The translations under genes were made by a program, and so were the position numbers. Under the pieces are notes generated by a model that was not told where the DNA came from, did no database searches, and saw only the letters and a list, made by a program, of their open reading frames with translations. A stretch of DNA of 22,956 nt from an uncultured Acinetobacter sp. (GTDB lineage Bacteria > Cyanobacteriota > Vampirovibrionia > Gastranaerophilales > Gastranaerophilaceae), in contig CAMORE010000016.1 of the NCBI GenBank assembly GCA_946623365.1, forward strand, positions 1 to 22,956, given 5' to 3'. Below, one piece after another: positions 7,027-16,331 of this stretch (position 1 is its first letter; each line of letters begins with the position of its first letter).

Positions 7027-9807
7027 ATGAAGGTTTTTGGTATTAATAATATTGTGTTTAAATCTGATACAGGCGGAATAAATAATCGTTCCGCAGATTA
7101 TAGTGTGCCTGTAAAAACACAAAGGGAGATAAAAGAACTTAATTATGTCACCCCTGATTTTGGAGTATGCACGCCCGTATCATATAAAAAAACTGCGGTA
7201 GATAAGCTTGATAACGGCTTGGAAGTATATTCTTATAAAATGTCTAACGGTTACAAAGTAACTATAGTTCCTATGAAAAATTCTCCTGCCGTTGTTAAGA
7301 GCTATGTTAATGTTGGTTCTATGAACGAGACGAAAAATATTAAAGGGATTAGTCATTTCTTAGAACATATGGCATTTAACGGCACAAACGGCGAAAACGG
7401 ACATTTAGAATTAAAGCAGGGTGATTCTTTTAAAAAAATTGATAAACTCGGCGGCTGGGCAAATGCAAGTACAAACTACGCGATTACTGATTATGTAAAT
7501 TCTACTCCTTTATTAGAAAATAAAGATTTAGAAACTCAAATACGAGTAATTGCTTCTATGGCAGAGGATTTAAAACTTTCTGAAGATATGATTAAAAAAG
7601 AAAAAGGGCCTGTTTCTTCTGAAATTAATATGATTATGGATAATCCCCAAACGATAGCTCTTGACCAGACAATAAGAACTTTATTTAATGTAAAAAATCC
7701 TGCTGATGAACTTGTTGGCGGGAGTGTTGCGCATATTCAAAATCTCACAAGAGAAGATGTTGTTGATTATTACAATAAATATTATACTCCCGATAATACA
7801 AATATTGTGATTACAGGAGATGTTAATCCTGATGAAGTGATGGCAATTGTTTCTAAAAACTTTATATCTAAAAAAATATCTAAGGGGCAAAAGTTTGAAG
7901 AAAAATTAGTACCAATAGAAAAAACCGTAAGAAAAGACTTTATATCGGATAAGGCAACTTCTTCAGAAATTGTAATAGGATTTGCGGGAGTTAAAAATAA
8001 TGATACAAAAGGAAAAGTTCTTTATGATTTAGCATTAACATATTTAGAATCCCATGAAGCAGGCTTAACTGACAAATTAAAAAAACAAAATGTATATCCT
8101 GTAATAAGCAGTGAGAAAATCTCTACCGATTCCAATGCTCGCAAATTTAACTTTATAGCATTGCGCGCAGGAGATGAAAGGGTTGAAAGTATATTGCAAG
8201 ATATATTCAGCACTCTCGGACGAACAAAAAAAATAAATAATGAAACATTAGAACGATTAAAACAAAGATTAAAACAAAATAATGAAGATTTATTGGAGCA
8301 TTCTATCGCAGTAAATGACTGTGTAGGATATTCAGTATTAGATAATGATTTAAAATATGTGACAGAATATAATAAAATTTTAGATTCTGTTACTCCAGAT
8401 GAATTAACAGCAGCCATAAAAGAAAATTTTGACATAAATAAGGCCGCCATAACAGTTGTTCATCCGGATAAAAATAAGAATATTTCATTTAAAGGTTCGT
8501 CAAGACTCCCAATTGATACAAATGACATTAGTGAATATAAATTAAACAACAACTATAATGTTGGTTTTTATGATACAAATTCAAACAATATTAACTTATC
8601 TTTAAACTTGTATAAAGATAAGCCACATATGAAAAATCCGGGTGTAATAGAAGTTTTAAATCAAATATATGCAAACGGTATAAAAGGATACTCATATAAC
8701 GATTTTGAAAATTTTAAAGATAAAAATAACATGTCGCTTAGCGTAAAGTGCGGTCATAATGGTATTGTTGCAAGTTTTGCGGGAGATACTAATAATTATC
8801 AACTGGGAACTAAAACATTAGAGAATTTGCTTTTAAATCCAAATATAACAGAGGAAACTCTTGCAACGGCAGTCAGCAAAGTAAAAGATAATTTAAACAG
8901 GCTTGAAAAGAACTCTGCTTATATGCAGTCAGAATTTGACAATATGATAACTCCGTTTGCATCAATGAATCAAGAGGTTTTGGATAATATAGATAAAATT
9001 ACTGTAGATGATGTAAAAGAATTTCATAACTATCTTATAAATAACTCAAGAGGGATTGTAACGGCAAATGTTCCAAAATCGGATTCAGGAATTGTTAAAA
9101 ACAATATTTTACAAATAATAAATAACTTACCGGCAGTGGAGCCTAATAATTATAAACAGCTTGATATTTATCATGACATTACCGTTCCTGCTGTATTTAC
9201 TGTTCCAAATTATAATTCGCAAGCAGATATATCCGAAACTTTCAGATTTAAATATAACGGCACAACAAAAGAAAAAGCTGTCGGCGCGGTTATGAATTCT
9301 ATTCTGTCAAATTCGAGTATAGGATTATTTGACGTTTTAAGGGAAAAGGAGAATTTGGCGTACTCAGTTTATTCAAATATTTCAAGCATGGGAAATAGAG
9401 GTAAGTTGAGCCTGAATATACTAACGACAACCGATAATAAAGATATCGGAGAACAAAAATTTGATAATGTTCAAAAGTCTATAAACGGTTTTAATCGACA
9501 AATAAAAGAATTAATTAGCGGAAACTTTACGGATGAAGATATAGAAATTGCAAAACGTTCAATAAAAGCATCTTTGCTAAATAACGAAGGTAATTATGCA
9601 AAAATATGCGCAATTGAATCAGGATTGAATTCGGCTTACGGAATTAATATGAAAAATCAAGTTTATAAAGAAGTTGATAATATTACAAAGAAGGATATAA
9701 CAGAATTTGCGCAAAATGTTTTTGCGGGAGCCCCAATCTATTCAATAGCTGCTTCTCAAGATACATTAGATGCGAATAAAGAATTCTTGGAAAATTTAAA
9801 ACATTAA
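7027..9807 (+). CDS. M16-family zinc metallopeptidase, two-half protein
   Basis: 926 residues containing two M16 (pitrilysin/insulinase) halves. The N-terminal half carries the inverted zinc motif HFLEH (H110, E113, H114) within ISHFLEHMAFNGT, with the distal glutamate in EKGPVSSEI (E199, with E192 in the conserved upstream position). The C-terminal half lacks a zinc motif but keeps the R/Y substrate-binding signature REKENLAYSVYS (R772, Y779), as expected of full-length M16 enzymes that close like a clamshell. No signal peptide is seen. About 55 residues precede the first domain and contain NIVFKS at 8-13; a similar NISFKG occurs at 485-490 between the halves. These enzymes degrade short peptides or process presequences. 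There is no Shine-Dalgarno site; the upstream DNA is TTTTATATAT. Location and substrate are unknown. Confidence 0.93.
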   Translation: MKVFGINNIVFKSDTGGINNRSADYSVPVKTQREIKELNYVTPDFGVCTPVSYKKTAVDKLDNGLEVYSYKMSNGYKVTIVPMKNSPAVVKSYVNVGSMNETKNIKGISHFLEHMAFNGTNGENGHLELKQGDSFKKIDKLGGWANASTNYAITDYVNSTPLLENKDLETQIRVIASMAEDLKLSEDMIKKEKGPVSSEINMIMDNPQTIALDQTIRTLFNVKNPADELVGGSVAHIQNLTREDVVDYYNKYYTPDNTNIVITGDVNPDEVMAIVSKNFISKKISKGQKFEEKLVPIEKTVRKDFISDKATSSEIVIGFAGVKNNDTKGKVLYDLALTYLESHEAGLTDKLKKQNVYPVISSEKISTDSNARKFNFIALRAGDERVESILQDIFSTLGRTKKINNETLERLKQRLKQNNEDLLEHSIAVNDCVGYSVLDNDLKYVTEYNKILDSVTPDELTAAIKENFDINKAAITVVHPDKNKNISFKGSSRLPIDTNDISEYKLNNNYNVGFYDTNSNNINLSLNLYKDKPHMKNPGVIEVLNQIYANGIKGYSYNDFENFKDKNNMSLSVKCGHNGIVASFAGDTNNYQLGTKTLENLLLNPNITEETLATAVSKVKDNLNRLEKNSAYMQSEFDNMITPFASMNQEVLDNIDKITVDDVKEFHNYLINNSRGIVTANVPKSDSGIVKNNILQIINNLPAVEPNNYKQLDIYHDITVPAVFTVPNYNSQADISETFRFKYNGTTKEKAVGAVMNSILSNSSIGLFDVLREKENLAYSVYSNISSMGNRGKLSLNILTTTDNKDIGEQKFDNVQKSINGFNRQIKELISGNFTDEDIEIAKRSIKASLLNNEGNYAKICAIESGLNSAYGINMKNQVYKEVDNITKKDITEFAQNVFAGAPIYSIAASQDTLDANKEFLENLKH

Positions 9808-9817
9808 TAAAAACAAA

Positions 9818-9853
9818 AAAGCGTTCAATAAGCATAATGCCAAAGAACGCTTT
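9818..9853. terminator. Bidirectional terminator between the M16 gene and the two-repeat protein gene
   Basis: A 9-bp stem (AAAGCGTTC at 9818-9826 with GAACGCTTT at 9845-9853) encloses an 18-nt loop. The minus strand has the stronger U-tract (TTTTTTGTTTTT), and the plus strand ends TTTATTATT. It follows the M16 stop by 10 nt. Confidence 0.85.
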
Positions 9854-9871
9854 ATTATTGGTTTTCAGATA

Positions 9872-11020
9872 CTATTTCGCATCATAAAATTTAGACATTT
9901 CTTTATATAAAGATTCAATTGCTCGATCTGCACGCTTAATTGTTTCTTTAGTCGGATCTGCATCCGGATTTTCCGATATTAATCGTTGGGCGTATTTCCA
10001 TTCGTCATAAAGCTGTTTATATCCGGCAGATTTTTCTATGCCTATATTCATATCTCGAGCTTGTTTTAATAAAACATTCATTACGCGAGCAGTGTCGCTG
10101 TAGGTTAGTCTGTTAAATAAATCTGTTACGCTGAAAACACCCTCATTTAACCCGCCATCTGATTCGTGTATAAATTTACCGATAAAACTGTATGCATTTT
10201 TAGAATTAACTTTTGATAAAGCATCGTCTATAACCGAATTGCTCGCAACATGACTATTTAATTCATTAATTACTCTATCTGCCAGTGCAAACCCTTTTGC
10301 TCTGTCAGATTCGGCAATAGTTGGTTTTGGCTTTTCTTCCGGCTTTTTTTCATCTTTATCTTTAGGTGCAGGGATTGGATCAGGCTCAGGCTGAATATCC
10401 GGTGCTTTAGGCGGATAGTATTTTTTATATTTTTTTCTTTTTGGAGTTACAGTATTTTTTTCTTGCACTGAATTCACTGTTTTTTCGTTAGTTTTACCTT
10501 CATTATTTTTATTTTCATCTTCAATTACAAATTCATTAATTGTTACATTGACTACATTTACAGGCGGCTGCTCGGGTTTTGGCAGATAATTTGCGTATCC
10601 GCTTGTTATCAGAAGATTTTGAACGTAAGCTAAATCTGCTGAATTGAGTTCGTTGTGTGAATTTCTAAGCATTGTTGCAAGCGCTTGAGCTTCTTCATCT
10701 GTATCAATTTTCTTTTTATTCCCCATTCTTTTTGCAATTTTTGAAACTTCTTTTTTTGTATTATCAGTTACATTGTTTTCTTCAAATTCTTGAGTCTTTT
10801 TCTCTTGATATTCAAACATAAAACCTTGAATATAACCGATTTCATCGTTGTTCATTGTAAATCCGTTTCCGGAAAGATACTGCCCCAATAAATTAAATTC
10901 TTTTTCCGTATCAATTTTCTTTTTGCTTCCCTCTGTTTTTGCGACATTGTTTACAAAATTTTTTACTGCTTTTGAAACTTTGTTCAAATCTACTTTTTGA
11001 GTTCTAAAATCTGCTACCAT
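9872..11020 (-). CDS. Unrecognised protein with two N-terminal repeats and a proline-rich linker
   Basis: 382 residues; I do not recognise a named family. The N-terminal part holds two imperfect repeats of about 55 residues (about 15-70 and 88-140), each with a lysine cluster followed by KKKIDT (33-38 and 102-107), then a leucine-rich helix and a closing D-x-x-Y-x-Q pattern (DEIGYIQ, DLAYVQ). Residues 143-237 are low complexity, lysine/glutamate/proline-rich, with KKYYPPKAPDIQPEPDP. The C-terminal domain (about 238-382) is predicted helical (GFALADRVINELNSHV, DTARVMNVLLKQARDM). There is no signal peptide and no membrane segment. The ATG has AAGGAG 8 nt upstream. It stands alone with a terminator at its 3' end. 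The layout suggests two helical modules joined by a flexible linker, perhaps a binding or scaffold protein; that is inference. Confidence 0.8.
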   Translation of the reverse strand: MVADFRTQKVDLNKVSKAVKNFVNNVAKTEGSKKKIDTEKEFNLLGQYLSGNGFTMNNDEIGYIQGFMFEYQEKKTQEFEENNVTDNTKKEVSKIAKRMGNKKKIDTDEEAQALATMLRNSHNELNSADLAYVQNLLITSGYANYLPKPEQPPVNVVNVTINEFVIEDENKNNEGKTNEKTVNSVQEKNTVTPKRKKYKKYYPPKAPDIQPEPDPIPAPKDKDEKKPEEKPKPTIAESDRAKGFALADRVINELNSHVASNSVIDDALSKVNSKNAYSFIGKFIHESDGGLNEGVFSVTDLFNRLTYSDTARVMNVLLKQARDMNIGIEKSAGYKQLYDEWKYAQRLISENPDADPTKETIKRADRAIESLYKEMSKFYDAK

Positions 11021-11192
11021 TAAAATGCTCCTTTCATCTGGCTAGTACGCTATAATTGACATGACAGTTGATCAGTCTGCATGTATTATTTTGGTTGATA
11101 TTACAAACTATGCTTCTACAAAATATTCGCTATTAAGTAAATGTATAATTATATTTTTTGTAAAGTAAAATTTTTGACCTTCTGACACACTA

Positions 11193-11211
11193 TTGAATTT
11201 TGAAAATTCAA
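11193..11211. repeat. 19-base perfect palindrome in the divergent promoter region
   Basis: TTGAATTTT, a single central G, then AAAATTCAA. The arms match perfectly, and the centre is too tight for a good RNA hairpin, so a dimeric regulator's operator is the likelier reading. It lies about 130-180 nt from both flanking start codons. Confidence 0.4.
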
Positions 11212-11306
11212 CTTACCCCAAATCTTTATCTTACAATTTTATATATCGGTACAATTTTAAAAAACTTTAGAAAAAAATCGAAAAAACAGACAAAATGTTA
11301 CAATTC

Positions 11307-11336
11307 TTTACAAAAACATTATAAATGTGCTAATAT
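11307..11336 (+). promoter_or_regulatory. Promoter of the DUF4127 gene, leaderless geometry
   Basis: TTTACA (-35), an 18-nt spacer, then TAATAT (-10) ending 6 nt before the ATG. The predicted transcription start coincides with the start codon, and no Shine-Dalgarno sequence is present. Confidence 0.65.
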
Positions 11337-11342
11337 TCTGGT

Positions 11343-12683
11343 ATGAAAATTTGTTTTGTACCTATTGATAATCGTCCTGTGTGTTACAATCTGGCAAAGG
11401 ATATCTGTGCTATTGATGAAGATATAGAATTATTTATTCCCCCGAGAGAATATTTAGGAAGTTTATCTAAATATGCTAATGTAGAAGCTATATTTGAATG
11501 GTTAAAAAATATACCTCAAACTGATGCGATGATTCTATCCCTCGATACGCTCGCATATGGAGGGTTAATTCCTTCCAGAAGAATTACGGATAGTTACGAG
11601 GATATAAAAAAAAGGATAGAAAAGTTAAAGCCGATAATAAAAGGAAAGCAAGTATACGCATTTTCGAGTATTATGCGTATTTCTAACAACAATTATAATG
11701 AGGAAGAAAAAGAATACTGGAAAGATTGGGGCAAAAAGATTTTTGAATATTCTTATAATTGTTCTAAAAACGGAAACTGTGCCGCTGATATTCCAAAACA
11801 TATTATTGATGATTATGTATCGACTAGGAAACGTAATTTTGAGATTAATAAACTATACTTGGAATGGCAAAAAGAAGGTCTGTTTGAAACACTAATCTTT
11901 TCAAAAGATGATTGTGCACAATACGGGTTCAATGTAGAAGAAGCGAAAGAGCTTGAAAAACTGGGCGGAAAGACTAAAACAGGTGCTGATGAGATCCCGC
12001 TGACTCTTCTTGCAAGAGCAATTAAAAAAGAGATAAAAATTTTTCCTTTATTTACAGAGCCTGATTATATAGACAGAATTTCCAATTACGAGGATGTATC
12101 AATAGAGAACTCTGTGTTAGGACAATTGGAACTGGGCGGATTTAAGATAGTTGATAAAGAAGCAAATGCTGATATAGTACTTGTAATAAATAATTTTAAA
12201 GAAAAGCAGGGTGAGCTTGTAATGGGTTGGGAAACTGAAGGCTATAACGAAGTTTTTATGCCGCCGTCAAAACCTTATGCAGCTGCGGATGTTCGGTATG
12301 CAAACGGGGCTGATAATAGCTTTGTAAAAGAATTATTAAAAAATAATCTTCCTGAATACGGGTTTTCTGCCTGGAACACAAGCGCTAATACTTTAGGAAG
12401 TCTGCTTGCAGGGATAAAAGTTAAATTTATGGCAAAAAAATACAACAAACAGGCTTATAATAAACTACAAATTATACGATACCTTGACGACTGGGGGTAT
12501 CAAGCAAACGTAAGAAGTCAAATACAAGCCCCTTGCGATATAAAGATATTAATGAAACCGTATGAGGAAAAAATTATAGATAAATTATTTAAAGATGAAA
12601 TAACCCCTAAAATAAACATTAACTACCTTTATCCTTGGAACAGAAAATTTGAGATAGAAGTTGACGTAGAACAGAATTTTTGA
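11343..12683 (+). CDS. DUF4127 family protein
   Basis: 446 residues with the landmarks of DUF4127, a family of unknown function: VPIDNRPV at 6-13, the PPREYLGSLSKY stretch at 33-44, and SLDTLAYGGLIPSR at 66-79. Conserved acidic residues in the first two motifs suggest metal or sugar binding, but no activity is established to my knowledge. There is no signal peptide. Other readable patches include FSSIMRIS (about 107-114), KTKTGADEIP in the middle, and SAWNTSANTLGS near the C-terminus. It converges with the ABC sugar-binding protein gene, the two stops being 12 nt apart. DUF4127 proteins are associated with carbohydrate contexts in some genomes, which would fit this neighbour, but that link is weak. 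The gene appears leaderless. Confidence 0.88.
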   Translation: MKICFVPIDNRPVCYNLAKDICAIDEDIELFIPPREYLGSLSKYANVEAIFEWLKNIPQTDAMILSLDTLAYGGLIPSRRITDSYEDIKKRIEKLKPIIKGKQVYAFSSIMRISNNNYNEEEKEYWKDWGKKIFEYSYNCSKNGNCAADIPKHIIDDYVSTRKRNFEINKLYLEWQKEGLFETLIFSKDDCAQYGFNVEEAKELEKLGGKTKTGADEIPLTLLARAIKKEIKIFPLFTEPDYIDRISNYEDVSIENSVLGQLELGGFKIVDKEANADIVLVINNFKEKQGELVMGWETEGYNEVFMPPSKPYAAADVRYANGADNSFVKELLKNNLPEYGFSAWNTSANTLGSLLAGIKVKFMAKKYNKQAYNKLQIIRYLDDWGYQANVRSQIQAPCDIKILMKPYEEKIIDKLFKDEITPKININYLYPWNRKFEIEVDVEQNF

Positions 12684-12702
12684 GTAGGGTAAATTCTACT
12701 TA
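12681..12702. terminator. Weak hairpin overlapping both convergent stop codons
   Basis: TGAGTAG (12681-12687) pairs with CTACTTA (12696-12702), 7 bp with one G-U, with an 8-nt loop. It contains the stop codons of both convergent genes. Flanking U-tracts are short, so termination efficiency is doubtful. Confidence 0.35.
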
Positions 12703-13712
12703 AATATAGTTTTATTTAATTCATCGCGCATTTTGCTAAAATTTTTATCAACATTATTCGGAACTGACTTGTCGATTGCATCCAGAAAAGCTTGCTCTTT
12801 TATTATCTTAGAAGAGTCAATTCTTGCAGGAACTATCAACCCTGATTTTGTAAAATAGTCTATACTTTCTTTTGATGAGAGATATTGAACAAATTTAATT
12901 GCAGATGATTTATGCTTAGAATTTTTAGAAATTGCCCACCCTGAAGCATCTGCCGTAACTGTTCCTGGAAATGTTATAACTCCGAACGGGAATTTTGCGG
13001 ATGAACTTATCTTTGGATACATCCACCTTCCTGATAAGTATAATGCTATTTTACCTTCCAAAAACATTTGAGCAAGGGTTGAACTTCCTACTTTGTCAGG
13101 CGTTGGTGCGTATTTCCCTTCGATACTTTTATAAAATTCAATTCCTTTATTATAGCCTAAGGTTATTGTATAAGGGGATGCCCAATAAATATCACGTTCA
13201 TAACTTACACCATAGTGTTCTTTCGTTGTTGTATTTTTTATGATTTCTTTAAAATCTGCAAAGGTCCAATTCTGTTTAATATCTCCGGTTAAATTTTTGT
13301 TATAAAAAAATACAAAATTAGAAATATCTCTCGGAATGGCATAAATTTTGTTACCTGAACTTAATGCATTTATACTTTGCAAATAAAAATTATCTTTATT
13401 GATTATTCCTGTTAAATCTTCAAGATGATTTGAATACAGCGGAAGATAGAGATTGTTTATGAAAATGATATCAGGAGCTGTATTAGATGCAAAAAGCAAA
13501 TGAATTTTTTGAAAATAATTTTGAGGTATATGTATGAAATTAATTTTTATGTTTGGATTATCATGTTCGTATTGATTAATAAGTTTATTCAGTATTTGAA
13601 CTTCTGTAATTGAGCCCCAGGAGGCAAAAGAGATTTCTTCTACTCTGTTATTTTTAATGCAAGAACAAAAAATAAACGGTAATAAAAGCAAAATTAGCAA
13701 ACGTTTTAGCAT
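12696..13712 (-). CDS. ABC-transporter sugar-binding lipoprotein (family 1 solute-binding protein)
   Basis: 338 residues. A lysine/arginine start and a leucine-rich core end in FCSC, so C18 is the probable lipidated residue although the lipobox is imperfect. The body matches family 1 extracellular solute-binding proteins: ISFASWGS at 28-35, PDIIFINNLYLPLYS, IYAIPRDISNFVFFYNK, LYLSGRWMYPKISSS and SGWAISKNSKHKSSAIKFVQYLSS. The family captures sugars or oligosaccharides for import. No permease or ATPase gene lies next to it, which is uncommon, so the membrane subunits must be elsewhere. Its ATG overlaps the last codons of the upstream 870-residue gene (ATGCTAA, 7 nt), so the two are translationally coupled and probably linked in function. 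It is shorter than many members (400 or more residues) but appears complete. Confidence 0.9.
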   Translation of the reverse strand: MLKRLLILLLLPFIFCSCIKNNRVEEISFASWGSITEVQILNKLINQYEHDNPNIKINFIHIPQNYFQKIHLLFASNTAPDIIFINNLYLPLYSNHLEDLTGIINKDNFYLQSINALSSGNKIYAIPRDISNFVFFYNKNLTGDIKQNWTFADFKEIIKNTTTKEHYGVSYERDIYWASPYTITLGYNKGIEFYKSIEGKYAPTPDKVGSSTLAQMFLEGKIALYLSGRWMYPKISSSAKFPFGVITFPGTVTADASGWAISKNSKHKSSAIKFVQYLSSKESIDYFTKSGLIVPARIDSSKIIKEQAFLDAIDKSVPNNVDKNFSKMRDELNKTIFK

Positions 13713-16318
13713 AAATCCATTACAAACTCCATATCATTTTCAAAAACATTAATTATGAATTTATAACTGCAGAGTTTTACTAAATATTGGGTCGTGCCGT
13801 TCGTAAGTTTTTCATTTAATCTTATTGCAATAGTTTCTTTTTTTAAATTATCATACTGTTTCAAAATTTTTGTTAAACCTTTATGCATTCCAATTACTAA
13901 GTAATTATTTCCGCTTTTTGCAAGAGCGCAAGTTATATTTGAATCACATTGCGCATATTTAATAATATCATAGTGAATACCGTTAATATTACATTCATTA
14001 TTATTTTCTGATTCTTTTACAGGTTTTTCTTTTGCATCAACAGGCTTATTATTTTCAATAATATCTATTAATTCTTTGGAATCGTTTAAAGCTTTTTGTT
14101 TTCTTTCAGCCTCAGTTTTTTTTGCTTTTTTTTCAGCGGTATATTCTATATTTTTAGTTTTTCTTTTAGCATTTTGTTCTTCTATCAACAATAGTAATTG
14201 CTGTGCATCTTTATTTGCTCTTACAGTTTTTTTAGGCTGCTGTCTTGTTAATTCAATCAACTCTATATTATTGTTCTTAGCATCCTTCACTTCTGTTTTC
14301 GGAAGATTTGTTTTGCTTGATTCTTGAACGGTCTCTTGTTCCATATTTTGTATTAATTCACCATTACGTTCTTCATTTTGTATTTTATTTTGTTCTTCTG
14401 CTTCTTCTTCATAAAAAGGTTTGAATGTTATATTTGCAAGACTTTTTAGAAGAGCATTCTCGTCAGGTATATTAGGTTGATTTTCTTTTTGTTCGTCATT
14501 TTTATCTTCTTGTAAATCATTTAAATCTATATGCAATGTCGGGACGTCATATCCGTCCAGAACTTTAACAATAGGGTCTGAAGGTCTTGGTTCTGTGGCA
14601 TCTTTTCTTTGCAGCGCAGCGGAAATGTCAGACAGCTCCGAATCAACAGATAATTTACTGACTTCATACCCTTCACTATAGTATACAACTTGAGATTTTG
14701 CATTTGATTCAAAATTTTTATTATTTTGTTTTTTTAATTCTTCCGATAAATCCGGCAAAAATTCTTTTACATTAAGAATTTTTGCTTCTGAGGTTTTTTG
14801 CTGTAATGCTTTTCGAATATCTTTTTGCTGGGATATTTCTTTTAGCATTTGTTGTGTACGTTGGGGTTTTGTTCTCAAATCGGTTATAAAATCAGGATCT
14901 AATTCAACATTCATTATTTTTTTTAGAGCATCAACATCATCTTTGGAAAATGAAATGTCTTGTTTAATAGTGTATTCGGCAATAATATTTTCGAAAATTT
15001 CATTTTTGGTAGTTGTTATAGGATTAGAAATAAATAATTCAGGATTTTCAATAATTTCATCTTTAAGCTCGTTTTGCATAAGCTGTTCGATTTTACTTAT
15101 GTCACTTTTATCAAATGAAAAATCCGAACTGATAATTTGGTTGTATAATTCTTCATTAAATGAAGGTGTAATATCTTCTTTTAACTCTGTTTTTTGTTCT
15201 GGATTTTCATTATCTTCAAAAGAAAATTCATTCAGAAAATCTGCCAAATCGTCATTTTCTTCTTGGTCAACAGTATTTTCTATTTCTTCAGAATTTTGGT
15301 TTTGTACATTTTTAGCTTCATTAAATAAACTGTCTAAATCAACAATGTTAGCAGATTCATTTACGTCATCATTATTTTTATTTATATCTTCCTTATCACC
15401 AAAAGGTTTTTCAATCGTTTCAGCCGGTTTTGAAAAAGTTTTATTTGTATATGTTTTGTCCAGAGCTTTTATTGTACTTTTAATACTCTTTTTTGTTTTT
15501 TTCTTTTTATCTTCCTCATCATCTACAAAATCAGAGGATTCTCCGACGAGAGATGCCATTTTTTCTTTGCTGACAAAATATACAAAAAATAATAAAAATG
15601 TTATAAATAAAATACCAAGAACAATACTTATTCTTTCCCATGAACTGTTATCTGATAACTCGTTTGTGTTATTGTAGTTTACCGGTTCAGTTTCTGTTTG
15701 TACGTTTTTTTTTGATATTTGTTTATTTTTTGAAACAGAATTATTTCTGCTGTTATTATTTTCTAATTTTGTTTCTTGATTATCTTGAGGCTTGTTGGAT
15801 TTATGCATATCCCAATAGCTGACAGGTTCTACTCGCTTAATATTTTTAGGGGGTACGTTATCGGATGATGAAGATGATGATATTGAAGATGAAATGTTAT
15901 TCGGAATATCAGTCATCTGGTTATCGGGTATATAAAGAGAAGTGTTTGTACTTATTGTAGGGTTCCCTTTTGTTTTAATATAAATTTTTGTGTATCCTTT
16001 ATTTTCAACAGTGTAGGGATATGTAGAAACCTGCATACTTTCTATATTTTGATATCCGGTCAGATCAGGCATTTGAGTCATTTGGCTGTAAGTTTCGGGT
16101 AAAATAATAGAAAAGGCACCATTTTCTAACGGTTCAGTTTTTATCATCTGTGTATAATTTTTACTTGTAAAAGCTGTTAGACTGACGGCTCCTCCCGATC
16201 CGCTGTTAATTTTTATCGACATTAAACTATTCTTGTATGTTTCCGCATTACAAGAACCCATGACAGCTAGCATAGATGCTAAACAAAGTACTATAGTTTT
16301 CTTTTTAAAATGCCTCAT
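13706..16318 (-). CDS. Single-pass membrane protein with long acidic cytoplasmic region, unknown function
   Basis: 870 residues; no named family recognised. Layout: signal peptide (1-25; MGSC at 20-23 could instead be a poor lipobox); a beta-rich extracytoplasmic domain (about 28-135) loosely like an AMIN domain; a serine/asparagine-rich linker including an unbroken serine tract at 146-152; one transmembrane helix (about 230-249, ISIVLGILFITFLLFFVYF); then over 500 residues rich in aspartate, glutamate, asparagine and lysine, probably disordered, with short helical repeats such as FDKSDISKIEQLM and FSKDDVDALKKIM; and a folded C-terminal domain (about 775-870). This order resembles the polar hub proteins FimV/HubP, but I see no LysM or TPR motif, so the likeness is architectural only. 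It is the first gene of a coupled pair with the sugar-binding lipoprotein. No usable Shine-Dalgarno site; probably leaderless. Confidence 0.85.
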   Translation of the reverse strand: MRHFKKKTIVLCLASMLAVMGSCNAETYKNSLMSIKINSGSGGAVSLTAFTSKNYTQMIKTEPLENGAFSIILPETYSQMTQMPDLTGYQNIESMQVSTYPYTVENKGYTKIYIKTKGNPTISTNTSLYIPDNQMTDIPNNISSSISSSSSSDNVPPKNIKRVEPVSYWDMHKSNKPQDNQETKLENNNSRNNSVSKNKQISKKNVQTETEPVNYNNTNELSDNSSWERISIVLGILFITFLLFFVYFVSKEKMASLVGESSDFVDDEEDKKKKTKKSIKSTIKALDKTYTNKTFSKPAETIEKPFGDKEDINKNNDDVNESANIVDLDSLFNEAKNVQNQNSEEIENTVDQEENDDLADFLNEFSFEDNENPEQKTELKEDITPSFNEELYNQIISSDFSFDKSDISKIEQLMQNELKDEIIENPELFISNPITTTKNEIFENIIAEYTIKQDISFSKDDVDALKKIMNVELDPDFITDLRTKPQRTQQMLKEISQQKDIRKALQQKTSEAKILNVKEFLPDLSEELKKQNNKNFESNAKSQVVYYSEGYEVSKLSVDSELSDISAALQRKDATEPRPSDPIVKVLDGYDVPTLHIDLNDLQEDKNDEQKENQPNIPDENALLKSLANITFKPFYEEEAEEQNKIQNEERNGELIQNMEQETVQESSKTNLPKTEVKDAKNNNIELIELTRQQPKKTVRANKDAQQLLLLIEEQNAKRKTKNIEYTAEKKAKKTEAERKQKALNDSKELIDIIENNKPVDAKEKPVKESENNNECNINGIHYDIIKYAQCDSNITCALAKSGNNYLVIGMHKGLTKILKQYDNLKKETIAIRLNEKLTNGTTQYLVKLCSYKFIINVFENDMEFVMDLC

Positions 16319-16325
16319 AACCTTT

Positions 16326-16331
16326 ATTGTA
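16326..16331 (-). promoter_or_regulatory. Extended -10 box before the 870-residue gene
   Basis: TGTTACAAT on the minus strand (extended TGn plus TACAAT) ends 7 nt before the ATG at 16318. An AAAGG lies only 2 nt before the ATG, too close to serve as a Shine-Dalgarno site. Confidence 0.5.

Larger units (their letters stand above)
11021..11342. other. Divergent intergenic region, 322 bases
   Basis: Holds the ribosome-binding site of the minus-strand gene ending at 11020 (AAGGAG), a 19-base palindrome at 11193-11211, several AT-rich TATAAT-like strings on both strands (for example near 11145-11155), and the promoter of the DUF4127 gene at its right end. I see no credible ORF or RNA gene here. 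Confidence 0.6.

Noticed and set aside
8022..8450. 142-codon minus-strand ORF inside the M16 peptidase gene
   Set aside because: It lies wholly antisense to well-supported M16 coding sequence, with no recognisable domain or ribosome-binding site.
11052..11065. Perfect TTGACA on the plus strand near 11056
   Set aside because: No -10 box lies 16-18 nt downstream and no plus-strand gene starts for almost 290 nt, so it is probably chance.
14943..15677. 244-codon plus-strand ORF inside the 870-residue gene
   Set aside because: It is antisense to the low-complexity acidic region; its serine/leucine/phenylalanine-rich product is what reversed Glu/Asp/Lys codons give. The minus-strand gene has a signal peptide, membrane helix and coupled neighbour.
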